A stretch of 64,000 nucleotides of DNA from Byssochlamys sp. IMV 00236 (taxonomy: Eukaryota; Ascomycota; Eurotiomycetes; Eurotiales; Thermoascaceae): the NCBI GenBank assembly GCA_001931875.2, contig MSJH02000810.1, positions 569,535 through 633,534 of the forward strand, written 5' to 3'. The notes under the pieces are model-generated. The model was not told where the DNA came from and searched no databases. It worked only from the letters and a program-made list of their open reading frames with translations. Made by a program: the position numbers and the translations under genes. This document shows, one piece after another, positions 39,066 to 51,962 of the stretch (position 1 is the stretch's first letter; the number at the start of each line of letters is the position of its first letter).

Positions 39066-39770
39066 TATAATACTTACTTCTTTTTGTACTCTACTAACAT
39101 ATCTATTTGTCTTTGAATATCTCATCTCCGATTAGCCTAGAGTGCCGGTCTAACTATGATGGATATATCCTTTCTGTGCTGTATATAAACATAAACCCTG
39201 GTCCATATTTCTCCAACGACCCAGTACACTTTTCCGACTAAGTCCTATCCTCGTACATGGTAAGGTATTTCGAGAGCCTGATCATATGCCCTCGTCATTC
39301 TTTTTTGAATGGCCAAGTGGTGCGTTGAAGTGGTCCTAAAATCTACAAGCAGATAGCTACATAAGCGTCAGCTCATAGACCATTAAGATATACTACTAAT
39401 AGATAGTCATAACTTCTGGAAAGAAACGCGATTCTATTCCAGGAAATAATAACTACGTATTTACCTAGCCAACTCCCAACACAATGGAGGGCACCGGCTG
39501 AGTCAGCAAGCAACGCGTTGAGCACACGCGTTTCTCTTCCTGGACGCGATCCAATTCTACCCGATCGGGACAGCGCGTCCACAAGAAAGATCCTCCCATT
39601 AGCCCAAATCCCTCGATCAACGCAGTGGACAGGACCAGAACATCTCAACGGCCGTCGCAGACCGGTCTCCAACTCATTCATCCTTCTGTGTTAGGTTCCT
39701 GCAACACTGATACTTGGTGTGAATCGGTTTCTTTTTCTCTGGCCTTTTCATTCAGCAGTTCGCTAGCACC
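39066..39770. other. Intergenic, 705 bp, including the mcm3 promoter
   Basis: The 3' flank of the PPR gene is followed by the mcm3 promoter and leader. Apart from the MCB pair listed separately, nothing was recognised. Confidence 0.5.
39513..39531. promoter_or_regulatory. Pair of MCB elements (ACGCGT) upstream of mcm3
   Basis: ACGCGT occurs at 39513-39518 and 39526-39531, 240-258 bp upstream of the mcm3 ATG, with a related GACGCGA at 39542-39548. MCB is the binding site of MBF (Mbp1/Swi6-type) that drives G1/S genes including MCMs in yeasts. Binding here is inferred. Confidence 0.7.
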
Positions 39771-42847
<3,077 letters not shown>

Positions 42848-43467
42848 TAGATATTTCATTCGGTTGATTCAATGAGAACTCTTTCCTGTATTCAGGGTGT
42901 TTCGCACTTGCCATGTTAAAACATGTTGTGTTCGATTTTTCAAAGAAGAATTACCAGGCGTCAGGCGTCTCTGTGGATATGTCTATTGAGACCAATCAAT
43001 ATCAATGAAGACATGCTGGGTATCTTAGATGCCAGAAGCAATATGCTAGTTAAAATGAATATCTGTATTCAGTACCTGCTTGGAATTACAGGCGTATACT
43101 CGAGTTCAATTCATAACACTTGAATCCTTGACTATACCGCGAGAAATATAAAGTATACCGTATATGTCCCGACATAATCACGGTCCCAACTCCGTATCCT
43201 AAGCATGTATAGAAATAAACAAGGGGAGAAGAATATTGAGTGTAGAGAGACTGCAGAGTTCGAGTTCAGATAGTTTGACAGATGATGTGTTGCCTTTGTT
43301 GTTTATAGTCTACAAACAAAAAATCCAAGTGAACTTTTCTTTTTTCTTTTTTTTTTTTCTGTAGAGCATTCGCGACTTTTGTGGAGGATTGCACCGTCGG
43401 TTTTCCTTGTGAGCTTCATATCAACTTGTAGGTCATGAAATGGATTGCTTTTTCAGTGGCTTTTCGA
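42848..43467. other. Intergenic, 620 bp, between convergent genes
   Basis: Tail-to-tail region between mcm3 and spo7, AT-rich, with a pyrimidine tract (T13) at 43336-43361. No gene seen. Confidence 0.5.
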
Positions 43468-44739
43468 TCAAGAGTCATCTGATGATCTTGAAGAAATCGA
43501 TGCTGCAGATGGCGAACTCTCCCTCCTCTGAGCTTGGGTGAGAGGTGATAATCCTTTAACGCCTGATGAGGTCTTCTTTTTCCGTCGCTGCGGTCCTGTT
43601 TCTGTCTCAGTGAAGGATGGGGTTGCGCTTCCTCGTCGTGAATGCGTGATCGAAGACCGAGAGGGTGGACGGTCGTCTCCATCGACCGGTGTCGTACTCC
43701 GTGATGGAGTGCGCGAGTTAGAATCCGAGCGCGTGCTACGCCGGGAGGGTTTGAGGCTAGCGGTACTGGTGCGGTGCACGTGGTGATGATGATGATGGTC
43801 GGATGATTTCAATGTCGCTGCAGCGACTTTCCGTCTCTTCGAGCTCTTCCAGATCGGCAACCACCAGAGCCAACCATGTTCCTGTTTGGCGATCTGGCGC
43901 TCCCGCTCACGTACTTTCTGCCGCAGCTGAGCGCGTCGCTCGTTTTCCTTTTCCCAGTAATCGGTGCGGTATTCGTCCCAGTTCTCGCGGAATTCCGGAG
44001 AGAAGGATTTGGGGAGAAGGAGAAGCTTGATATAGTCTCCTCCAGGCGCAACGTCTTCCTCCACAAGGCCGGCTTCGTGCTCACTATCGTACGAGTGATG
44101 CTGCCGTCGCTTCTCGGACGGATGTTGCTCCACATAATGATAGCTCGCAGGCGATGGGAAGAAGGACGTGTAAGGGAAGAGAAATGAGAAATAGGACAGC
44201 AGCTCTTTCCACCATGGGCCCCGAATAATCACGATTTTCGTGTTGATACTGCGTAGGCCACGGTTGGCGACGGCGAGCCAGCGCCGCGGCCAGCGAACTC
44301 CACGCTCCCACTGTCCTGTGCCCCAGATGAGAATGCCCGTTACGACGCCTCCCATCAGGGCGACTTTCTCGCCCATTTCCACCACCCAGTATACCGATCC
44401 ACCCACCCCGCGGCCATCTTCACGAGGCCGGAAGAACAGTGCGTAGAAGAAATAGGCGATCCAGATGCCTAGAATCAGCAGGAAAAAGGTGTTCTGGCGT
44501 CGACGCTCACGGAGAGCCAGATACTGTGCGCGGAGGGAGTTTTCGAGGATGAGCAGGTTTAGGTAGATCTGAGGCGGAGAAGATGGGAGCGTCGACAGAG
44601 GATCCGGTGCCAAGGGTTGGGGTTGCGAAGGACCTTCGAGATAGGATCGAGGCAGCGGCGTAGGAGGCTCTTTGACGGGAGACTTTGCTTGAGGAGCTGG
44701 AGCGCCCTTGACCATCTGGTCAAGTTGCGAGGCGGCCAT
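43468..44739 (-). CDS. spo7: Spo7, regulatory subunit of the Nem1-Spo7 phosphatase
   Basis: A single exon of 423 residues starts at MAASQLDQMV; an apparent upstream extension has no ATG. After a Pro-rich N-terminus, SPPQIYLNLLILENSLRAQY starts the Spo7 domain. Two membrane segments follow (TFFLLILGIWIAYFFYALFF; KVALMGGVVTGILIWG), then NTKIVIIRGPWWKELLSYFS, a conserved core. Spo7 anchors the Nem1 catalytic subunit at the nuclear envelope; the complex dephosphorylates the lipin Pah1, steering phosphatidate toward triacylglycerol. The last ~150 residues are an added basic, Ser/Arg/His-rich tail (HHHHHHVHR) that yeast Spo7 lacks. It is divergent from a lipid-hydrolase-like gene. Confidence 0.9.
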   Translation of the reverse strand: MAASQLDQMVKGAPAPQAKSPVKEPPTPLPRSYLEGPSQPQPLAPDPLSTLPSSPPQIYLNLLILENSLRAQYLALRERRRQNTFFLLILGIWIAYFFYALFFRPREDGRGVGGSVYWVVEMGEKVALMGGVVTGILIWGTGQWERGVRWPRRWLAVANRGLRSINTKIVIIRGPWWKELLSYFSFLFPYTSFFPSPASYHYVEQHPSEKRRQHHSYDSEHEAGLVEEDVAPGGDYIKLLLLPKSFSPEFRENWDEYRTDYWEKENERRAQLRQKVRERERQIAKQEHGWLWWLPIWKSSKRRKVAAATLKSSDHHHHHHVHRTSTASLKPSRRSTRSDSNSRTPSRSTTPVDGDDRPPSRSSITHSRRGSATPSFTETETGPQRRKKKTSSGVKGLSPLTQAQRRESSPSAASISSRSSDDS

Positions 44740-45061
44740 TGTGGAATGATGGCAATATTGCAATCGTTGCCAGATCCGGAGCTCGCATCCACTGCAGTCG
44801 AGAGAGGTTGGGGCTGGCTAGCGGTGTAGGGGCTGAACTGAACTTGGGGTGAGCTCGAACAGTCAGGCCTTTGCGGCCAACTGCACTCTCATCGCATGAG
44901 GCGCTGGCGAAGATGGTCTTGCTGGGCTGGAGGTTGAAGTCGGGAGTATCAGGAGCTCAGCAGCTGCACGGGACGAAATCAGATGGAGATCCCGTCCGTC
45001 TTTAACTCCGCCACTTCGCTTTCTTCCTTTCTTCTCTCTTTCTGTGGCAGACTTATCTAAC

Positions 45062-45090
45062 TAGTCAGTTATTTTAAGACTAACTGACTA
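45062..45090. repeat. Perfect 10-bp inverted repeat with AP-1-like half sites
   Basis: TAGTCAGTTA (45062-45071) and TAACTGACTA (45081-45090) are exact reverse complements with a 9-nt spacer. The right arm contains TGACTAA, resembling Yap/AP-1 bZIP sites. Confidence 0.85.
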
Positions 45091-45134
45091 ACACCACGCT
45101 GACGAACCAGTGACGCTCTCTTATCACGTTTAAT

Positions 45135-45153
45135 CGTGCTGCCTGCTAGCACG
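45135..45153. repeat. Perfect 6-bp inverted repeat
   Basis: CGTGCT (45135-45140) and AGCACG (45148-45153) with a 7-nt loop, in the leader or promoter of the hydrolase gene. Confidence 0.75.
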
Positions 45154-45169
45154 TTGACTTGTTGGCCAC

Positions 45170-45190
45170 GGCCTTTTCTACAAAAAGGCC
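45170..45190. repeat. Perfect 8-bp inverted repeat, possible hairpin
   Basis: GGCCTTTT (45170-45177) and AAAAGGCC (45183-45190) with a 5-nt loop (CTACA). It is 260-280 bp upstream of the hydrolase ATG. Confidence 0.8.
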
Positions 45191-45449
45191 CTTCCCTTCG
45201 CTCTATGGTCTTCTGTCGCAGCCATTCCAGTGAGAGTGGCAGAGCATCTCTGTCACTCCAGCACTCTTTGGCAAGGTGTATTCACCACGGCTTCAGTCCT
45301 TCCCATTGCTACAGTTCCATAGATCCTGGTCAGCCTTAGACGCGACGTTATCTGTTCCATCGTCTCCCCGCTTCAGCCGCCGCTCCCAGACATACTTCTC
45401 CAGCTCCCCGCTGTCCGCCACTGCGCAGACTTCCCATTACCAGTCTACC

Positions 45450-47112
45450 ATGTCGTCAGAGTCGCTGAATGCTCCGGATGAAGGCGCCCGTGGGCGTAAC
45501 CAGCAGAGATCAACGCCTTCCGAGCCTCCTAACCCGCCCTATGGGAATGTAGCCTCCGTGAAGTCTAGCATGTTTCCGCTAGGCTACAAGGAGGGATTTA
45601 GCCAATGGGTATGGCAATTGCTCTGCATATCTTTCGTGCATGTTCCAGAAGCTAATTCTACAACAGTGGGCGAGTATTCCAGCAGCAGTAGCGGAGCATC
45701 GCGTCCTATCTTTTGTTCCCTTCCTACAACAACCTCCAACGCAGCGGCAGACCGGAAACACCGTAGATGCCCCAACTGGCGCAACGCATACTCTGGAGAC
45801 ACAGGACCGTAGCCAACAAGGCGATGTATCAGCGAATTCAGTCAACGACCCGTACGGACCACGACGATGGCGATCAACAATGGTTGAATTGAGCGGGCAG
45901 AATCGCGCTTTGAACGAGTTCTCTGTCGAGCGGGTTGGGGAGGAAGCTGACCAGAACCTAGTCATGTTGCACGGCTACGGTGCTGGTCTGGGGTTCTTCT
46001 ATAAGAACTTTGAGCCTCTGAGTCGGCCCAAGGGTTGGCACTTGTATGCGCTCGACATGCTAGGGATGGGTCGGAGTACTCGACCACCGTTCAAGGTTAA
46101 GGCTAAGAACCGCCAGGAGGCCATCGCGGAAGCGGAAGCTTGGTTTATTGATGCTCTAGAGGAGTGGCGCATCAAGAGAGGCATCAAGCGCTTTACGTTG
46201 TTGGGTCACAGTCTCGGCGGGTACATGGCAGTCGCATATGCGCTCAAGTATCCCGGCCATGTCAACAAACTTATTCTTGCCTCTCCTGTGGGAATACCAG
46301 AAGATCCATATGCCGTGAACGCAGATATACCTGAACCGTCTGAATCTGGGTTGGCAAACGAATTCACACAGGATCAAGAAAGTATCACGGAAGGCCGGGC
46401 GGCCAGAGCTGGCGATGGCAACAATGTTATGAATGCTCGCGCGAAGGCAGCAGAGTCTGCACCACGGAGACCTCTGCCCAAGTGGTTTGCATATCTCTGG
46501 GATCAAAACGTTTCCCCATTCAGTATTGTGCGATGGACTGGACCATTCGGCCCTCGTATCGTGTCGGCGTGGACTTCACGACGCTTCTCTCATTTACCAT
46601 CAGAGGAGGCTAAGGCTTTGCACGACTACTCGTACTCTATATTCCGCCTCCGAGGCAGCGGTGAATATGCTCTAGCCTATATACTCGCACCAGGAGCTTT
46701 CGCACGCAATCCTCTTATTCGGCGAATACACGGCGTAGGCAGACAGATAATCCGGCCATCGTCAGAGGAAGCTGCTTCCTCCACTAATTCTTTATCTGCC
46801 GCGGAGTCAACTGCCAATTCTCAACTGGAAAGACGCGAGAATGGAATCCCTGTCGTTTTCATGTACGGAGACCACGACTGGATGGACGTCAGGGGTGGCC
46901 ACGCAGCGAAGGCAAAGATCGAAGAAGAGCAGCGCCGTATTCTTCAGAAGGCGACTCCAGAGGAGAGACAGGCAGACACTGTTTCCGCTAAAGTTGTCAT
47001 TATCAAGAATGCCGGTCACCACCTGTACCTTGACGGGCCGGATGAATTCAACCAGGTCGTGTTAGAGGAGATGGAAGATGTGAGTCGAAGGGAAAGACAG
47101 AGGAGCCAATAG
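45450..47112 (+). CDS. Alpha/beta hydrolase of the ABHD4/5 - Cld1 family
   Basis: Two exons (45450-45608, 45667-47112) give 534 residues. LVMLHGYGAGLGFFYKNFEPL holds the oxyanion-hole HGYGAG, GHSLGG (~residue 232) the nucleophile elbow Ser, MYGDHDWMD the acid Asp, and NAGHHLYLDGPDEF (~504) the catalytic His with the family HxxxxD box. So unlike animal ABHD5, which lacks the Ser, the full triad is present. Relatives include yeast Cld1, a mitochondrial cardiolipin deacylase, and Ict1, a lysophosphatidate acyltransferase-like enzyme. Ile/Phe-rich segments suggest membrane association. Start at 45450 (MSSESLNAPD) is the first ATG in frame; whether a mitochondrial leader exists upstream is not settled. 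Confidence 0.87.
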
Positions 47113-47590
47113 AAATCCGCATTACTGCATCTCGTTCGCGTACAAAGTCTCGATAAATTCCTCAACTTTCATCCTTGGCGTGTTAGCTGTTCGTGAGATA
47201 TGAATATTTTGGTCATTCGTATTGGGCTTTCGTGTTTATTGTTTATTTTCCCGTTATCCGTTGGCAGTCTTCAACACTTATGCCTATGCCTATGCAAGAT
47301 GTATGATATACCTACCTACCTACCTACCTAGGGGACTACGCTCTATCACGTTTACACTGTACATAGACGAGTCAACCCCGAATTTAGACTTAAGAATAAT
47401 TTTCAATTCCGTTATGGGAATTATTATATATAATAACTGATACGTGAAATGAAGAAATATGTGGTTATATATTTGTCCTCAGACAAGTGTATTTCTGATC
47501 GTATATATGAATATGCAGAATCAAAGTCGCTCCGCTCAGGTACTAATAGGATATAATTGCATACAAAAGCAGCTCTCGTCCTGGGTATAA
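47113..47590. other. Intergenic, 478 bp, between convergent genes
   Basis: AT-rich tail-to-tail spacer with a short (CCTA)5 repeat at 47311-47330. No gene seen. Confidence 0.5.
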
Positions 47591-48796
47591 TTACCACGCA
47601 TGGAAATCATCATGAACTTCTGGTCGAACACCCAACAACGCTGAGGTCGGGGAAACGGCTGTCCTGAAAGTAGGACTGCCACCGCTACCGCCGCCGGTCA
47701 AGGAGGTCCTTCTTCTCCGTCCAGGACTGGTCGGATAATGAGAGATGGAGAATCCAATGTTCATACTGGCTCGCTCATCTGGAGTGCGCGGAGTCGTGTT
47801 TCCACCCATATTACTACTCGGTTTGCTATTGGATCGTGGTCTGCGCAGAGCGAAGTAACCATCGCCACTATGAAATTCGGGACTGCTTGTCAAGCGGCTG
47901 CGAGACTTGGACATGTTTGGTTTTGGGAATGATGTTTGACTAGTCAGAGATGTACGAGACGCAGATGCACCCAGTCCTTCTGGGACGAGATTTGGACTCG
48001 AGAACTGCGGACGAAGATCGACACTGGAGGTGCTGTTTGAGGCATTTCGTACTTTGAGTGATGATCCCGTTGCGCTGGCCCCGCCGTCGTTGGTCAGTGC
48101 GGATGTAGTTGCGGAGCGCTTGTGATGCTTTGCCTTAGTATCAGATGCTGAGCTCTCTATGGACGGCAAGCGCGAAGGCAGCTCCAGACGATTATTTATT
48201 GACAGCCAGGCCCTCTCGTCTGGATCATCGTTGATGCTCTGAGAGCCTTCTGTCGACGGCAGAGAGCGCCAACCTCCGAGTCCCTCGAAGTCGCGATTTG
48301 CATCGCCGGTGGTAAGACCTAGGAATCCTTCTGGAAATGAGGCGTCACCTCTGTAGTACGATTGACGTCTCGTACTGGAGATTAGCTGAAGATGATAGTT
48401 TCTGAGAATGCCGTCTTCCGAAAGGAGTGTGGCATTTCCTTGCTGAGGTTTGTTGCCACTGCGGAGGCTTTGATGAGACTGTAACCGAGGACCGAATTCT
48501 GACGACTGTAGAAAAGATTCAAGAGACGCGGAGCTATTCTTGAGTCCCTTTGATCGGGAAACGTTGGGAGTGGTAGCTCCGGATGCAGAGAAATTTAGCA
48601 AGGACGAGCTGGAGGTTGGGAACGCAAAGAAACTCGTAACAATGGCGTATAATAATTTTAAATAGACAACGAAGGCTCGCAGGTAAAGCGTCAGCACTGA
48701 GAAATAGATGGTAACACAAGCAGAAAGTAAGAGAGGAATGGAAATCAAGACAACCAAGGGGCCTAGGAAAATGCTGGACAGGCTGATGGAAACCAT
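47591..48796 (-). CDS. Unrecognised fungal protein with N-terminal membrane hairpin
   Basis: A single exon of 401 residues from a true ATG. Residues 1-60 are strongly hydrophobic in two adjoining segments (IFLGPLVVLISIPLLLSACV and IYFSVLTLYLRAFVV followed by LKLLYAIVTSFFAF), with almost no charge, suggesting a membrane hairpin or two spans. The remaining ~330 residues are Ser/Thr/Asn/Gly/Arg-rich and probably disordered, with many SxxS and RRxS-like phosphosites and an SPGRRRRTSLTGGGSGG stretch near the end. I do not recognise the family. Such a hairpin plus a long cytosolic tail occurs in lipid-droplet and ER-shaping proteins, but that is only an analogy. It is divergent from the TatD-like gene across 354 bp. 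Confidence 0.7.
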   Translation of the reverse strand: MVSISLSSIFLGPLVVLISIPLLLSACVTIYFSVLTLYLRAFVVYLKLLYAIVTSFFAFPTSSSSLLNFSASGATTPNVSRSKGLKNSSASLESFLQSSEFGPRLQSHQSLRSGNKPQQGNATLLSEDGILRNYHLQLISSTRRQSYYRGDASFPEGFLGLTTGDANRDFEGLGGWRSLPSTEGSQSINDDPDERAWLSINNRLELPSRLPSIESSASDTKAKHHKRSATTSALTNDGGASATGSSLKVRNASNSTSSVDLRPQFSSPNLVPEGLGASASRTSLTSQTSFPKPNMSKSRSRLTSSPEFHSGDGYFALRRPRSNSKPSSNMGGNTTPRTPDERASMNIGFSISHYPTSPGRRRRTSLTGGGSGGSPTFRTAVSPTSALLGVRPEVHDDFHAW

Positions 48797-49150
48797 AGAG
48801 AACCCGGGGTATACGGTTCAACTGATATTGAGTGGGAACGTCAACCACAGAAACGAACGGAATGATGGGAGCATGGCAACTTTAAGCCTCTCTCTCTCTC
48901 TCTCTCTGCTCTCGCCAGGGATATATAAGAGTCGACTCTATCTTGAGACTCAACGCCGCTGATGCGAATGCGGAGAAGGCGAAGCGGAGAGCGCCGGCAC
49001 GTGTGATGCCCCACCGCGATCGTCCAACGAGCGCATCGACGATCTTTCCCTTCGACAGTTATATATTTGTTACTTCGATCTCATCCCCGGCCGTCTTTTC
49101 AACCTTCGCAACAGACAGGCGTTTATTACTGCAAAGCAGTGACGGTTGAT
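48797..49150. promoter_or_regulatory. Divergent promoter with (CT)n tract
   Basis: A 21-nt CT dinucleotide run lies at 48888-48908, between the membrane-hairpin protein and the TatD-like gene. The rest has no clear signal. Confidence 0.6.
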
Positions 49151-50395
49151 ATGGCTGACCACGACGAGGTTCCCTTTCCCTGGGAATTGGGGGTCTTTGA
49201 TGCCCACTGCCACCCTACGGATACGATGACATCAATCGCGTCCATCCCGCACATGAGAGCCAGGACACTGACTGTGATGGCCACCCGCGGAGAGGACCAG
49301 GATCTCGTCTCGCAGGTCGCGTCTGAACTAGGGGTAGAACGAAAGGCAGACCAGCAGCAGGGGACAGAAGAAATAGGACGTGTGCTCCCGTGCTTTGGCT
49401 GGCATCCGTGGTTCTCGCACCAGATCCTAGATGACATATCCTCTGTCTCAGAGCCTCGAAAAGATGGTGACAGTGATGATACAGCGGTGAGGAGCGCCAA
49501 AATAGCGCATTACAAAAAGGTCTTGATCCCGTCTACAGACGACGAACGCTTTTTCCTTTCTCTCCCAGACCCTAAGCCTCTATCTACTCTGATCTCGGAG
49601 ACTAGGGAACGGCTCAATGCGCACCAATATGCCCTTGTTGGGGAGATTGGGCTCGATCGCGCATTCCGCCTTCCAAGCCCTTGGGTGCAGGAGGAACTTG
49701 AAGGACGGGATGCGTCACTGACGCCTGGGTCCAGGGAAGGAAGGAAACTATCCCCGTATCGTGTACAACCAACTCATCAGCGAGCGGTGTTTAAAGCCCA
49801 GCTGCGTCTGGCTGGGGAACTACGACGGGCCGTCTCCGTCCACAGTGTACAGGCCCATGGTGCCGTCTTTGAGGTCCTCCAGGAGCTATGGAAAGGCCAT
49901 AAGCGAAAGGTTCCATCCCGACGGGAGAGGAGACGACGTGGTAGCGCAGTCGGCGCTCATGATCTGAGTGATGCCGAACAGGAAACTGCACATCGTACAG
50001 ATGTTGAATCTTCGCATTCCGCAACACAAAAGCCGCTAGCGTCCACGACTCCTTCTGACCCGCTGCCTTTCCCACCACGGATATGTATGCATTCGTATTC
50101 TGGCCCTACAGAGCCAATTAGACAATTCCTGCGTCCTTCCGTCCCCTCGGATGTGTATTTCTCTTTCTCTAGTGTTATAAACTTTACCAATCCATCTGCA
50201 GACAAGGTCATTGAAGTCATCAAAGCTCTGCCTGATGACAGAATCCTCATCGAGAGCGACCTCCATCGTGCAGGCCAGCAAATGGATGAGCTACTCGAGC
50301 AGATCGCGCGGACAATTTGTCAGCTACGGGGCTGGGAATTGCATGATGGAGTGAGGCGTCTGGCTGAGAACTGGAAGCGTTTCGTGTTTGGTTGA
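49151..50395 (+). CDS. TatD-family metal-dependent hydrolase (Scn1-like)
   Basis: A single exon of 414 residues starts at MADHDEVPFPW. The TIM-barrel metallo-hydrolase signatures are in order: FDAHCHPTD (HxH), GEIGLDR (Glu metal ligand), VHSVQAHG, MHSYSGP (His) and ESD (Asp) near the end. This is the TatD DNase family. The fungal version with an extended N-terminal half and the GWHPWFSHQI block corresponds to fission yeast Scn1, which interacts with the APC/C subunit Cut9. TatD proteins are 3'-5' exonucleases, but activity of the Scn1 branch is less established. Inserts between ~residues 150 and 270 are low-complexity. Confidence 0.86.
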   Translation: MADHDEVPFPWELGVFDAHCHPTDTMTSIASIPHMRARTLTVMATRGEDQDLVSQVASELGVERKADQQQGTEEIGRVLPCFGWHPWFSHQILDDISSVSEPRKDGDSDDTAVRSAKIAHYKKVLIPSTDDERFFLSLPDPKPLSTLISETRERLNAHQYALVGEIGLDRAFRLPSPWVQEELEGRDASLTPGSREGRKLSPYRVQPTHQRAVFKAQLRLAGELRRAVSVHSVQAHGAVFEVLQELWKGHKRKVPSRRERRRRGSAVGAHDLSDAEQETAHRTDVESSHSATQKPLASTTPSDPLPFPPRICMHSYSGPTEPIRQFLRPSVPSDVYFSFSSVINFTNPSADKVIEVIKALPDDRILIESDLHRAGQQMDELLEQIARTICQLRGWELHDGVRRLAENWKRFVFG

Positions 50396-50770
50396 ACAAT
50401 GAAGGAAATGTGTTGGACGAAATAATATAAAAGTTTCCGATTAGATATAGACGTATGTAAATATAGATACTTTGACAAGCTTATTAGGGTATATCGCCGA
50501 TTGAGAAATCATGATCTGGTCTATTCAAGTGATTATTGTACATCGTATGAGTTACGGAAAATAGCAGCATTCCAATTTATCGTTTCCTTTATGGACTTGA
50601 ATACAAATTGGAATATAAATTAAATTCCAGCTTACACACAGGAGTTTGACTGGGATACAGCGATTAGGCACGACGACAGAATCATTTCGCATGCTTTTCT
50701 ATAGACTCTCTCACCAAACAGTGCACATCACAGAAAACAACCAAGAAACGCTGCATTCATATCTCTTCTC
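50396..50770. other. Intergenic, 375 bp, between convergent genes
   Basis: AT-rich spacer between the TatD-like gene and qutE. It marks the left edge of the quinate cluster. No gene seen. Confidence 0.5.
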
Positions 50771-51226
50771 TTACAAAACGCTCTGGTTTCGATTAACAAG
50801 ATTCCTGACCGCATATTTCAACGCCACCTCGTATCCAAAAGCCCCCAGGCCGATTATACAAGCAACAGCTTGATCCGAAAAATAGCTATGGTGTCGAAAC
50901 TGCTCTCGAGCATGGATATTTGAGATATGGACCTCAATGAAGGGAATAGCCACGCCCAGCAGTGCATCACGAATCGCTACGCTCGTGTGGGTGAACGCTC
51001 CCGGGTTGATAATAATCGCATCAGAGTTGTTTCGAGCGGCATGAATTCGATCAATTATATGGCCTTCGTGGTTTGATTGAAACGCTTCCACTTGGACATT
51101 ATTGCGTTCGCCGAATTCCCTTGCGAACCTCTCGACATCTTGCAGAGTTGTCGTACCATATATTTTTGGCTCTCGGGTTCCGAGGAGGTTTAGATTGGGT
51201 CCATTGAGGAGAAGGACTGAAGGCAT
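50771..51226 (-). CDS. qutE: Catabolic 3-dehydroquinate dehydratase, type II (QutE)
   Basis: A single exon of 151 residues, normal for type II dehydroquinases. [17 protein letters not shown] opens the protein with the flexible lid Arg18 and catalytic Tyr23. Asn74 (INPGAFTH), His80, Glu98 and His100 (IEVHISN) and Arg111 complete the active site, so it should be active. It converts 3-dehydroquinate to 3-dehydroshikimate by trans elimination, the second step of quinate breakdown; the anabolic reaction is done by the unrelated type I domain of AROM. It is divergent from the permease gene, sharing an 897-bp promoter. Confidence 0.95.
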   Translation of the reverse strand: MPSVLLLNGPNLNLLGTREPKIYGTTTLQDVERFAREFGERNNVQVEAFQSNHEGHIIDRIHAARNNSDAIIINPGAFTHTSVAIRDALLGVAIPFIEVHISNIHAREQFRHHSYFSDQAVACIIGLGAFGYEVALKYAVRNLVNRNQSVL

Positions 51227-51444
51227 GGTGGTAGGTTCTTTTTTGGGACTTGGAAGATTGTGTGTGTATGTGTGCGAAAGACAATATTTCGGTTGTGCTA
51301 TGTCTATCTTGGCCTCAGATACTTTTTTAAGTGTCTTGTAGCAGCTTAGATCTCAAACACTAGGTTATCGTTCCTGCCTACCATATTGTATCTAGTTTGC
51401 TGATTGAAAGTCGGCATAAGGCTCTGCCGAGGATACGTGAGTAC

Positions 51445-51468
51445 GGGGTCTACGAACAGGCAGACCCC
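51445..51468. repeat. Perfect 7-bp inverted repeat in the qutE-qutD promoter
   Basis: GGGGTCT (51445-51451) and AGACCCC (51462-51468) flank a 10-nt spacer. It is a candidate factor site or hairpin. Confidence 0.8.
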
Positions 51469-51944
51469 CTTGTGATATTCGACTGTCTAATAGGTATTTC
51501 TCATCAACATGTACTGATCGTGCCATAGTGCCTATTGTAGGAACATACGTATCTAGTAACTTTGTAGAGGTAAGTATACAGACTTTGGGGATGAAAGGAA
51601 ACCTGTTGTCTATGAACTCTCAGTATAAAATTGGCATGAGTTCAGTCCACTGTTTAACTAGCATTGAGCAGACTCTTCGCATGATAGAGAACACGTTAAA
51701 AGATACCATTTAGAAAGAACTGCATTCTACTCTTTGAGATGGACCCAGTTCGCTCCCAAGAGACCATTTCCCCGTACTTTTCACAAGACCTTGGCCTGTA
51801 ATCACGGAAATTATACGCCAGTAGTCCCAACGACATTACTGCAAGTTATTATTTTAGTTCACTTATTAACCGTATACTTGAGAATGGATCGTGCCCTCGG
51901 TCAAGTTCCGTAGTTTGTCGGTTGAAGTCTTGCCCGCGGGATCT

Positions 51945-51962
51945 CTCCGCTAACTACCCCGG
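51945..51962 (-). promoter_or_regulatory. Two adjacent CreA-type sites upstream of qutD
   Basis: CTCCGC (51945-51950) and CCCCGG (51957-51962) match the reverse complement of SYGGRG. Close pairs are the usual functional form for the carbon catabolite repressor CreA. They lie ~165-180 bp before the qutD ATG. Confidence 0.5.

Larger units (their letters stand above)
44740..45449. promoter_or_regulatory. Divergent promoter of spo7 and the ABHD5/Cld1-like gene, 710 bp
   Basis: This carries three perfect inverted repeats, listed separately. The genes on both sides concern membrane and storage lipid metabolism. A frame open across 45276-45449 continues into the hydrolase gene but lacks an ATG. Confidence 0.55.

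Noticed and set aside
43336..43361. T-rich tract as a retroposon tail
   Set aside because: No adjacent target-site duplication or element sequence; such tracts are common in spacers here.
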